Positions 17,513-25,224 of a stretch of 64,000 bases of DNA are shown one piece after another. Below the pieces are notes generated by a model. That model made no database searches and had not been told where the DNA came from. It was given only the letters and a program-made list of their open reading frames with translations. The stretch is taken from positions 3,534,001-3,598,000 of the forward strand of contig NZ_CP014137.1 of assembly GCF_002291445.1 (NCBI RefSeq). The letters run 5' to 3'. This stretch comes from Brenneria goodwinii. Its GTDB lineage: Bacteria; Pseudomonadota; Gammaproteobacteria; Enterobacterales; Enterobacteriaceae. The translations under genes and the position numbers were made by a program. The first letter of the stretch is position 1, and each line of letters begins with the position of its first letter.

Positions 17513-19267
17513 ATGGCTGGACGAATTCCACGCGTATTTATCAATGATCTGCTGGCTCGCACCGACATCGTCGATCTCATAGATGCGCGCGTCAAACTGA
17601 AAAAGCAGGGCAAGAATTATCATGCGTGCTGTCCGTTCCATCACGAAAAAACCCCCTCATTTACCGTAAACGGTGACAAACAGTTCTATCACTGTTTTGG
17701 TTGTGGCGCTCATGGCAACGCCATCGACTTTCTAATGAATTACGATCGTCTTGAATTCGTTGAAAGCATTGAAGAATTGGCTGCCATCTATGGTCTTGAA
17801 GTCCCGTATGAAACCGGCACCGGACCAACCCAGCTTGAGCGTCATCAACGACAAAGCCTGTATGAATTGATGGGGCAGTTGAGCAAGTTCTATCAACAGG
17901 CGCTAAGCCAGTCCGGCAGCGCGCCGGCATTACAATACTTGCAACAGCGAGGACTGAGCGCTGAGGTAATTAGCCATTTTGCCATTGGCTTCGCGCCAGC
18001 CGGGTGGGATAACGTTTTAAAGCGTTTCGGGCGTAATAATGACGACCGCACCACATTGAACGATGCCGGCATGTTGGTGACTAATGAACAGGGCCGTACC
18101 TATGACCGTTTTCGGGAACGAGTCATGTTCCCCATCCGGGATAAGCGGGGACGGGTGATTGCTTTTGGCGGACGGGTATTAGGCGATGGCGTGCCGAAAT
18201 ATCTGAACTCGCCGGAAACCGAAATTTTTCATAAGGGCCGTCAGCTCTATGGCCTGTATGAAGCGCAGCAGAATCATCCGGAACTGAAGCGGTTGCTGGT
18301 GGTTGAGGGGTATATGGATGTGGTCGCCCTGGCGCAGTTTGGTATTGATTATGCGGTTGCGTCGCTGGGAACATCTACGACGGCCGACCACATTCAGTTG
18401 CTGTTCCGCGCCACCGATCAGGTTGTCTGCTGCTATGACGGCGACCGCGCCGGCCGGGAAGCGGCATGGCGCGCGCTGGAAACTGCGCTACCTTATTTAA
18501 ACGACGGTCGGCAGTTACGCTTTATGTTTTTACCGGAAGGAGAAGACCCCGACACGCTGGTTCGTAAAGAAGGCAAGGAACGCTTTGAGCAGCGAATGGA
18601 ACAGGCTCTACCGCTGTCACAGTTTCTGTTTGAAACGCTGCAACAGCAGGTGGATATGAGTTCGCCCGATGGGCGCACCAAGCTCAGCACGCTGGTCCTG
18701 CCCTTGATTGGTCAGGTTCCTGGCGAGACGTTGCGCTTATATTTACGTCAGCAGTTGGGTAACAAACTTGGGATTCTGGATGACAGCCAGTTGGACCGGC
18801 TGTTGCCAAAAGTGGCCGAACATGCTCAACCTTACCAGCCGCCCCAGCTAAAAGTCACAACTATGCGTATACTTATAGGGCTATTAGTTCAAAACCCAAG
18901 GCTTTCGGCGGAAGTACCGGAGCTGACGCTGGAAGGAATAGAAGAGAGCAAAGTGGCTGGCCTGAGCCTGTTCAAGGATCTGGTAAAGACCTGTAATGCC
19001 AGCCCGGGAATGAATATGGGTTTGCTGCTTGAGAAATATCGAGACAGTAAATACCGGAAGCAGCTTGAAACCATGGCTTCCTGGAACCATATGATCGAAG
19101 AAGACGAACTGGACGACAAGTTTAGAATAAGCCTGGCGGAGCTCTACGATCAACTATTGAGGCAACGACAGGAAACATTGATTGCCCGTGAGCGAACGCA
19201 TGGGCTGAATGCCAAAGAAAAAAAAGAACTTTGGTCATTGCAACTGGCTTTAACCAGAAAAAACTGA
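17513..19267 (+). CDS. dnaG: DNA primase
   Basis: DnaG makes RNA primers at the replication fork. The 584-residue protein starts MAGRIPRVFINDLLAR. It has the CHC2 zinc-binding domain (C40, H43, C61, C64 in CCPFHHEKTPSF and YHCFGCGAHGNA), the central TOPRIM polymerase core (VEGYMDVVAL near 265 and CYDGDRAGREA near 307) and a C-terminal DnaB-binding helical domain. Length is close to E. coli (581). The ribosome site is AGGGGC. Confidence 0.98.
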   Translation: MAGRIPRVFINDLLARTDIVDLIDARVKLKKQGKNYHACCPFHHEKTPSFTVNGDKQFYHCFGCGAHGNAIDFLMNYDRLEFVESIEELAAIYGLEVPYETGTGPTQLERHQRQSLYELMGQLSKFYQQALSQSGSAPALQYLQQRGLSAEVISHFAIGFAPAGWDNVLKRFGRNNDDRTTLNDAGMLVTNEQGRTYDRFRERVMFPIRDKRGRVIAFGGRVLGDGVPKYLNSPETEIFHKGRQLYGLYEAQQNHPELKRLLVVEGYMDVVALAQFGIDYAVASLGTSTTADHIQLLFRATDQVVCCYDGDRAGREAAWRALETALPYLNDGRQLRFMFLPEGEDPDTLVRKEGKERFEQRMEQALPLSQFLFETLQQQVDMSSPDGRTKLSTLVLPLIGQVPGETLRLYLRQQLGNKLGILDDSQLDRLLPKVAEHAQPYQPPQLKVTTMRILIGLLVQNPRLSAEVPELTLEGIEESKVAGLSLFKDLVKTCNASPGMNMGLLLEKYRDSKYRKQLETMASWNHMIEEDELDDKFRISLAELYDQLLRQRQETLIARERTHGLNAKEKKELWSLQLALTRKN

Positions 19268-19428
19268 TTACCGAGGCTTAATTGCCGATAAATAGCAAGG
19301 TAGAGCCTTGCCAAGAGCCGCTACAGGGTCCGCGGCGATTAGAAAAAAAGCCCTAATGTTATTGTTGGCGAATGCGAATGACGCCGACCAACACCAACCC
19401 AAATACTCTGAAGTGTGGATACCGTCTT

Positions 19429-21267
19429 ATGGAGCAAAACCCGCAGTCACAGCTAAAGCTACTTGTCACCCGTGGTAAGGAGCAAGGCTACCTGACCTAT
19501 GCCGAGGTCAATGACCATCTGCCGGAAGATATCATCGACTCCGACCAGATCGAAGACATCATCCAGATGATTAATGACATGGGCATCCAGGTGATGGAAG
19601 AAGCGCCTGATGCAGATGATCTGTTGCTGGCAGAAAATACCAATGACGCAGATGAAGACGCGGCAGAGGCTGCTGCTCAGGTGTTATCCAGCGTTGAATC
19701 GGAAATTGGCCGTACGACCGATCCGGTTCGTATGTACATGCGTGAAATGGGTACCGTTGAATTGCTGACGCGCGAAGGCGAGATCGATATTGCCAAGCGA
19801 ATCGAAGACGGTATCAATCAGGTTCAGTGTTCCGTTGCTGAATATCCGGAAGCGATTACCTATCTGCTGGAACAGTACGACCGTGTTGAAGCGGGCGAAA
19901 GCCGCTTATCCGATCTGATCACCGGATTCGTCGATCCTAACGCGGAAGAAGATATCGCACCGACCGCCACCCATGTCGGCTCCGAGCTTTCCGGCGAAGA
20001 TCTTGATGACGATGATGAAGAAGAGGATGACGAAGACGACGCTGATGACGACAACAGCATCGATCCTGAACTGGCTCGTCAGAAATTTTCTGAATTGCGT
20101 GAACAATACGAAACGACGCGTCAGGTCATCAAGGCCAATGGACGCAGTCACGCCAAGTCAGCGCAGGAAATTCTGAATCTATCGGAAGTCTTCAAACAGT
20201 TCCGCTTAGTGCCTAAACAATTCGACTTCCTGGTTAGCAGCATGCGTACCATGATGGATCGCGTGCGTACTCAGGAACGACTGATCATGAAGCTGTGCGT
20301 TGAACAGTGCAAAATGCCGAAGAAAAACTTCGTCACCTTGTTCTCCGGTAATGAAACCAACGACTCCTGGTTTGCCGCGGCAATAGCGATGGCCAAGCCG
20401 TGGTCTGAAAAACTGACCGTCGTGGAAGAAGACGTTAAACGCAGCTTGCAGAAATTGCATCAGATTGAAGAAGAAACCGGTTTAACCATTGAACAGGTTA
20501 AAGACATCAACCGTCGTATGTCGATCGGTGAAGCGAAAGCCCGCCGTGCGAAGAAAGAGATGGTTGAAGCAAACTTGCGTCTGGTTATTTCTATCGCCAA
20601 GAAATACACCAACCGCGGCTTGCAGTTCCTTGATCTGATTCAGGAAGGGAACATCGGTCTGATGAAAGCGGTGGACAAGTTTGAATATCGCCGCGGCTAT
20701 AAGTTCTCGACCTATGCAACCTGGTGGATCCGTCAGGCCATTACCCGTTCCATCGCCGACCAGGCGCGCACCATCCGAATTCCGGTGCATATGATTGAGA
20801 CCATCAACAAACTCAATCGTATTTCCCGTCAGATGCTGCAGGAAATGGGGCGTGAACCAACGCCGGAAGAACTGGCCGAACGCATGCTGATGCCGGAAGA
20901 CAAAATCCGCAAAGTGTTGAAGATCGCCAAAGAGCCGATTTCGATGGAAACGCCGATTGGCGATGATGAAGATTCGCATTTGGGCGACTTTATCGAAGAC
21001 ACCACGCTGGAACTACCGCTCGATTCCGCAACGTCGGAAAGCCTGCGTTCAGCGACGCACGACGTATTGGCCGGGCTGACCGCGCGTGAAGCCAAAGTGC
21101 TGCGTATGCGTTTTGGTATCGATATGAATACCGACCATACGCTGGAAGAAGTCGGCAAACAGTTCGACGTTACCCGTGAGCGTATTCGTCAGATCGAGGC
21201 GAAAGCGTTGCGTAAACTGCGTCACCCAAGCCGTTCTGAAGTGTTGCGCAGCTTCCTGGATGACTAA
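19429..21267 (+). CDS. rpoD: RNA polymerase sigma factor RpoD (sigma-70)
   Basis: The primary sigma factor, 612 residues (E. coli 613). ATG at 19429 (MEQNPQSQLKLLVTRG) was chosen over the longer upstream frame because this is the invariant family start. Region 1.1 is followed by region 1.2 (DPVRMYMREMG). A non-conserved acidic insert (EDLDDDDEEEDDEDDADDD near 205-225) follows. Region 2 includes NLRLVISIAKKY and YKFSTYATWWIRQAITRS; region 3 and region 4.2 (TLEEVGKQFDVTRERIRQIE) complete it. Last gene of rpsU-dnaG-rpoD, ended by a strong terminator. Confidence 0.99.
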   Translation: MEQNPQSQLKLLVTRGKEQGYLTYAEVNDHLPEDIIDSDQIEDIIQMINDMGIQVMEEAPDADDLLLAENTNDADEDAAEAAAQVLSSVESEIGRTTDPVRMYMREMGTVELLTREGEIDIAKRIEDGINQVQCSVAEYPEAITYLLEQYDRVEAGESRLSDLITGFVDPNAEEDIAPTATHVGSELSGEDLDDDDEEEDDEDDADDDNSIDPELARQKFSELREQYETTRQVIKANGRSHAKSAQEILNLSEVFKQFRLVPKQFDFLVSSMRTMMDRVRTQERLIMKLCVEQCKMPKKNFVTLFSGNETNDSWFAAAIAMAKPWSEKLTVVEEDVKRSLQKLHQIEEETGLTIEQVKDINRRMSIGEAKARRAKKEMVEANLRLVISIAKKYTNRGLQFLDLIQEGNIGLMKAVDKFEYRRGYKFSTYATWWIRQAITRSIADQARTIRIPVHMIETINKLNRISRQMLQEMGREPTPEELAERMLMPEDKIRKVLKIAKEPISMETPIGDDEDSHLGDFIEDTTLELPLDSATSESLRSATHDVLAGLTAREAKVLRMRFGIDMNTDHTLEEVGKQFDVTRERIRQIEAKALRKLRHPSRSEVLRSFLDD

Positions 21268-21290
21268 TCGATAGCGGTATGATGTCTCTG

Positions 21291-21321
21291 AAATAACCCC
21301 GGATTGCCGGGGTTATTTTTT
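21291..21321 (+). terminator. rpoD terminator
   Basis: AATAACCCCGG / CCGGGGTTATT with loop ATTG, followed by a T-run. It closes the rpsU-dnaG-rpoD operon and faces the convergent mug gene. Confidence 0.9.
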
Positions 21322-21347
21322 ATCGACCTTACCAACCAGACGATTTT

Positions 21348-21851
21348 TTACCTACTTTCATGTAGCACCCGGTACAACGCCTGATAAGACTCGACCAGCG
21401 ACGCCAGCGTCGCGCGATTCAATCCGCTGGGATTCGGCAGCACCCAAACCTGGGTTTTCCCGATCGTCAACGTCTGACGTCCCCATGCCACTTTCTTAAT
21501 GCCAAAAGCCTGACTGAACGCCTGCTTGCCCAGCACGGCAAGGGCCTGAGGCTGATAACGCTGCATTTTTTCAATAATGGCTTCACCGCCCAGTAACAGT
21601 TCATTCCTTTTCAATTCGCTCGCTTCTACCGTTGGCCGCTCCACCAGCATGGTGATGCCGCATCCGGTATCCAACAGATGCCGCTCCTCTTCAGGCTTGA
21701 GCAACCGTTCGGTAAATCCTGCCTGATGGATCACTTTCCAGAATCGGTTATTCGGGTTGGCGAAATGATAACCGTGATGCGCTGTCGATAATCCCGGGTT
21801 GATACCGCAGAAAACGACCTGAAGGTTGGTTGCCAGAATATCCATGAACAT
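21348..21851 (-). CDS. mug: G/U mismatch-specific DNA glycosylase
   Basis: Mug removes uracil or ethenocytosine opposite guanine. The 167-residue protein has the family motifs GINPGLS (about 17-23) with the catalytic Asn, and the DNA-intercalating loop LPNPSGLNR (about 138-146). ATG at 21851 has AGGGG six bases upstream; a second ATG two codons later is possible. It converges on rpoD and is divergent from the tRNA gene, as in E. coli. Confidence 0.95.
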   Translation of the reverse strand: MFMDILATNLQVVFCGINPGLSTAHHGYHFANPNNRFWKVIHQAGFTERLLKPEEERHLLDTGCGITMLVERPTVEASELKRNELLLGGEAIIEKMQRYQPQALAVLGKQAFSQAFGIKKVAWGRQTLTIGKTQVWVLPNPSGLNRATLASLVESYQALYRVLHESR

Positions 21852-21994
21852 GACGTCCCCTTTACGGCGTACTTTCCGCTGTTATCGCAAAATCTGACAA
21901 TAATAACAACAAGCTATCCTGCATAGAAAACAGACATCCGGCCGAACAGCTATAGACCTCCCCCGGTACATTACCGTATAATCGTCGCCCGTCC

Positions 21995-22070
21995 GGCCCC
22001 TTAGCTCAGTGGTTAGAGCAGTCGACTCATAATCGATTGGTCGTTGGTTCAAACCCAACAGGGGCCACCA
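21995..22070 (+). tRNA. ileX: tRNA-Ile2 (CAU anticodon, lysidine type)
   Basis: A 76-nt cloverleaf with acceptor stem GGCCCCT/AGGGGCC and encoded CCA. The D arm is GCTC/GAGC, the anticodon loop CTCATAA has anticodon CAT at 22028-22030, and the T loop is TTCAAAC. It differs from elongator and initiator Met tRNAs and resembles E. coli ileX, which sits at the same place next to mug. By family knowledge the C34 becomes lysidine and reads AUA. Confidence 0.95.
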
Positions 22071-22076
22071 GAATTT

Positions 22077-22114
22077 CAAGGAGTTACGTTAATAGCGTGG
22101 CTCCTTTGTTTTTT
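22077..22114 (+). terminator. Terminator after tRNA-Ile2
   Basis: AAGGAG pairs with CTCCTT around an inner ACG/CGT pairing and is followed by TTTGTTTTTT. It lies a few bases after the tRNA 3' end. Confidence 0.7.
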
Positions 22115-22213
22115 CGGGGATATTTTCAAACGGAATTGATGGCGATTTATCCCTTAAGCGTTCACCCTGTTCACTATGCGTTGAAACCACGCCAGCATTG
22201 GCCTTAATTGCAA

Positions 22214-23173
22214 TTAGCGCACGATGACGGGCAGCACTTCCACCGTCGGTACGGGAAACGATTGTGAATTCGTTGCGATGATAGCGCGCATGACGGTGGG
22301 GATATCGCTTCTTTTCATCCGAAACTCGCCAAGATTAGGATCAAACAGCTTTACCCGGCTGCCATCCGAATGCGCCGCAATGACATGGCCGCTGGCGGAA
22401 TGAGACATATCCCGCCCAAACAGGATCAGCTTTGATCCTCGGTCAAACAGACTTTCAGACAACCGCTGCATGGCCTCTCCTTCATCCGTAATGACATCCA
22501 CCGAATCCGCAGATGCCGCGTTGGGAATAATACCTAATCTGCGTACCGTCTCATGCATAGGGTCTTCCGCCTCATTAGCATGGAACCGGTTTTCGTAGTC
22601 ACGTTGCAAATCGATGACCTCCGGCGTCCGATCCGCAAGGCGATGCATGCGATTACCGGCGCTGCCGTCACGGCTGTTCACATCGTTTAACCACAGCGCG
22701 CTATAGATGACGCAGGCGCCTGGATGATCGGGCTCATGCTCTTCAAGCTCGCCGATCTGGTCGAAATCGGCCACCCTGAGCGCCGACCATCCCGTGCCCA
22801 CGCCACCGGATATCTGTTCTTCACGGTTGGAGGACGAGGCGCACAACCCATGCATTAACACGCTTTGCCAATTCTTTAGGCCGCTATATAGCTGCTGGGG
22901 CGGCAAACGTCCGGGCGTCATGGTTTTTGGGGCTGACGAATGCTGAGTGAAGGCTTGCTCCAGCAATTTGCGGCTTGAACTGTCCAGACGATCATGGAGC
23001 GTGTCCATATGGGATCTGAATTGATCGCGATTGCTGAAGCGCTGCGACGCCAGCCAAGTTCTGGCTTCATCAAATGTGGTGAACCGCAGGGCGTCTTTTG
23101 ATGCCCGCGTATCTTGCCCGGGCTGTAGCGACTGGGGACTCATGCCAATCGCCCGAATGCTGTTCGTTTCCAT
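22214..23173 (-). CDS. Probable type III secreted effector, C58 (YopT/AvrPphB/HopN1-like) cysteine protease
   Basis: A 319-residue protein with a C-H-D arrangement typical of peptidase family C58: C154 in PGACVIYSALWL, H263 in SGHVIAAHSDG and D278 in KLFDPNLGEF. The C-to-H (109) and H-to-D (15) spacings match the known members YopT, AvrPphB and HopN1. The first 50 residues hold six serines and no signal peptide, as expected for a type III signal. ATG at 23173 (METNSIRAIGM) has AAGGA upstream; a longer frame opens only with TTG at 23311. A perfect hrp box lies 200 bases upstream on the same strand. The gene stands alone after the tRNA gene. Host target is unknown. Family membership is inferred from motifs, not from a search. 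Confidence 0.82.
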   Translation of the reverse strand: METNSIRAIGMSPQSLQPGQDTRASKDALRFTTFDEARTWLASQRFSNRDQFRSHMDTLHDRLDSSSRKLLEQAFTQHSSAPKTMTPGRLPPQQLYSGLKNWQSVLMHGLCASSSNREEQISGGVGTGWSALRVADFDQIGELEEHEPDHPGACVIYSALWLNDVNSRDGSAGNRMHRLADRTPEVIDLQRDYENRFHANEAEDPMHETVRRLGIIPNAASADSVDVITDEGEAMQRLSESLFDRGSKLILFGRDMSHSASGHVIAAHSDGSRVKLFDPNLGEFRMKRSDIPTVMRAIIATNSQSFPVPTVEVLPVIVR

Positions 23174-23373
23174 CAATATTTTATCCTTTCTATGCTGAGA
23201 AATTTCGAATTGCAGATGCGGGAAGGCGAAGTGTGGGTAAATCAGGGAGACCAACGCGCCTGGAACTTGAAAGATGGCGGATATGCAAATGGCGCGCAAT
23301 GCCACGCGCAAACCCTGTAGTAACCGTAACTACCGCCATGTTCGCATAACTGCGATACGGAAGTGACCATGAC

Positions 23374-23401
23374 TGAGTGGCAGTGCCGATAAAAAGGTTC
23401 C
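23374..23401 (-). promoter_or_regulatory. Perfect hrp box (HrpL-dependent promoter)
   Basis: On the minus strand GGAACC, a 15-base spacer and CCACTCA match the HrpL consensus GGAACC-N15/16-CCACNNA at every fixed position. It reads toward the C58 protease gene. Transcription from here would give an untranslated leader of about 190 bases, longer than usual. The alternative of a chance match is unlikely given the gene it faces. Confidence 0.85.
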
Positions 23402-23543
23402 CTCGCTAACGTCTGCAAGCGCGGGCGTTTTTCCCTTCAGCGATTCAAAACCTGACGTCGAATGAGCTAATTGTCGTGACAAAAATCACATAACCAGAGG
23501 ATGGCATTGCCGCAGATGGCTGGGATCGTATAGTGTTCCCCTA

Positions 23544-23572
23544 TGACGTTACCGCGGTACGCGGGCGAGACT
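23544..23572 (+). promoter_or_regulatory. RAT-like antiterminator target in the bglA leader
   Basis: TGACGTTAC, stem CGCG/CGCG around GTA, then GGCGAGACT. It shares ACG-NN-AC and GGCGARAC with the two other elements of this locus (28458-28487 and 30767-30796). It also resembles the E. coli bgl RAT (GTTACTGC...GCAGGCAAAAC). Its 3' end overlaps the left arm of the terminator at 23570-23620, the geometry required for BglG-type antitermination. Confidence 0.7.
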
Positions 23573-23620
23573 TGGGCAGAGGCGAGTGAAACACACTCTC
23601 TTTTGCCCAAGTTTTTTTTT
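23570..23620 (+). terminator. Leader terminator upstream of bglA
   Basis: ACTTGGGCA (23570-23578) pairs with TGCCCAAGT (23604-23612) and is followed by nine T residues. It lies 100 bases before the bglA start and overlaps the RAT-like element, so it probably acts as a conditional terminator (attenuator). Confidence 0.85.
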
Positions 23621-23720
23621 GCCTGCGATCCGGCATCGATACGCAGTATCTCAATAATGCGTAGGGGCAGTCCTCCCGCGTTATAGGGTTAAACAACATT
23701 GAGTAAAGAGGAGAAACAAA

Positions 23721-25109
23721 ATGAAGGCATTCCCCGCGGGGTTCTTATGGGGCGGTTCTATGGCGGCCAATCAGGTTGAGGGCGCATGGAATGAGGATGG
23801 TAAGGGCGTGTCTACCTCTGACCTCCAGTTTCAGGGTATACATGGTCCGATAACAGAGCGTACTGAAGGCGTAAGCTGCATCAAAGACACCGCCATCGAT
23901 TTTTATCATCAGTATCCGCAGGACATCCGGCTGTTCGCCGAAATGGGGTTTAAGGTATTGCGCACGTCCATCGCCTGGACGCGCATTTACCCCGAAGGGG
24001 ATGAAGCGCAACCCAATGAAGCGGGATTGGCGTTCTATGACCGCTTGTTTGACGAGATGGCAAAATACCGGATCCAGCCATTAATTACGTTATCCCATTA
24101 TGAAATGCCTTATGGTCTGGTTAAAAAGCTGGGAGGATGGGGCAACCGCGCAACCATTGACCATTTTGAAAAATATGCCCGCACCGTCTTCACCCGCTAT
24201 AAGGATAAGGTGAAGTATTGGTTAACCTTTAATGAAATCAATATGGCGATACACTCCCCCTTCACCGGCGTCGGGCTGAGCGGCGAGCCATCACAACAGG
24301 ATATTTATCAGGCTATCCATAATCAGCTCGTGGCCAGCGCCCGCGCGGTGAAAGCCTGCCACGACATCATTCCCGATGCGAAAATCGGCAATATGCTGCT
24401 GGGCGCCGTGCGCTACCCAATGACCTGCCATCCGAAAGATGTGCTGGAAGCGCAGAAGAAAAACCGGGAGTGGCTGTTTTTCGGCGATGTTCAGGCCCGC
24501 GGCGCTTATCCAGTCTGGATGAAGCGTTACTTTAAGGAAAATAACATCGCACTGGATATTACCGAGCAGGACAGGAACGATTTACGCCACACGGTGGACT
24601 TTGTCTCGTTCAGTTACTACATGAGCGGCTGCGCCACCTTTGAACCAGAGAAATATCAGGCCTCGCGCGGCAATATCGTGCGCTTAATCCCCAATCCTCA
24701 TCTCAAAGCGTCAGAATGGGGCTGGCAGATCGACCCGGAGGGATTACGCTTTTTGCTTAACGAGCTTTATGACCGGTATCAGAAACCGTTGTTTATTGTC
24801 GAAAACGGGCTGGGCGCGCGGGATGAGGTCGATGCTGACGGCAGTATTAACGACAGCTACCGCATCGACTATTTGCGCCGGCATCTGATTCAGGCGCGTG
24901 AAGCCATCGCCGATGGGGTGGAACTGCTGGGCTATACCAGTTGGGGGCCGATCGATCTGGTGAGCGCAGGCACGGCGCAGATGTCAAAACGTTATGGCTT
25001 TATCTATGTCGATCGCGACGACGCGGGACAGGGAACGCTAACCCGCCGGCGTAAAAACAGTTTCTACTGGTACAAAGAGGTGATTGAAAGCAACGGCGAA
25101 TCGCTCTAA
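23721..25109 (+). CDS. bglA: 6-phospho-beta-glucosidase, glycoside hydrolase family 1
   Basis: The enzyme hydrolyses phosphorylated beta-glucosides delivered by a PTS permease such as the BglF-type protein nearby. The 462 residues have the GH1 acid/base motif TFNEIN (E172) and nucleophile motif IVENGLG (E361). S415, K423 and Y425 in SAGTAQMSKRY are the residues that bind the 6-phosphate in this subfamily. The ribosome site AGAGGAG is strong. The gene points toward the rest of the locus and has its own RAT/terminator leader. The symbol is by family resemblance; the exact E. coli counterpart (bglA, bglB or ascB type) was not resolved. Confidence 0.9.
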   Translation: MKAFPAGFLWGGSMAANQVEGAWNEDGKGVSTSDLQFQGIHGPITERTEGVSCIKDTAIDFYHQYPQDIRLFAEMGFKVLRTSIAWTRIYPEGDEAQPNEAGLAFYDRLFDEMAKYRIQPLITLSHYEMPYGLVKKLGGWGNRATIDHFEKYARTVFTRYKDKVKYWLTFNEINMAIHSPFTGVGLSGEPSQQDIYQAIHNQLVASARAVKACHDIIPDAKIGNMLLGAVRYPMTCHPKDVLEAQKKNREWLFFGDVQARGAYPVWMKRYFKENNIALDITEQDRNDLRHTVDFVSFSYYMSGCATFEPEKYQASRGNIVRLIPNPHLKASEWGWQIDPEGLRFLLNELYDRYQKPLFIVENGLGARDEVDADGSINDSYRIDYLRRHLIQAREAIADGVELLGYTSWGPIDLVSAGTAQMSKRYGFIYVDRDDAGQGTLTRRRKNSFYWYKEVIESNGESL

Positions 25110-25224
25110 TCATCGGCCGGATAACACACGAGCGCCGCGTTTCCGCCGCGCTCGTCAATGGTAAGAAGCCAATCAGCGCACAGGTTATACTCCGCCGTGC
25201 GCTTTTAGCGCGCTATCTCCGTAT

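Noticed and set aside
21882..22079. Minus-strand frame of 65 codons
   Set aside because: It is the antisense of the tRNA-Ile2 gene, a well-known false ORF type, and has no ribosome site.
23174..23311. 46-codon N-terminal extension of the C58 protease
   Set aside because: It opens with TTG without a ribosome site, while the ATG at 23173 has AAGGA. The extension would also replace the Ser-rich type III signal with a hydrophobic start.
23192..23320. 42-codon plus-strand frame antisense to the effector leader
   Set aside because: There is no ribosome site before its ATG and no promoter seen. It is left out as chance, though its composition is protein-like.
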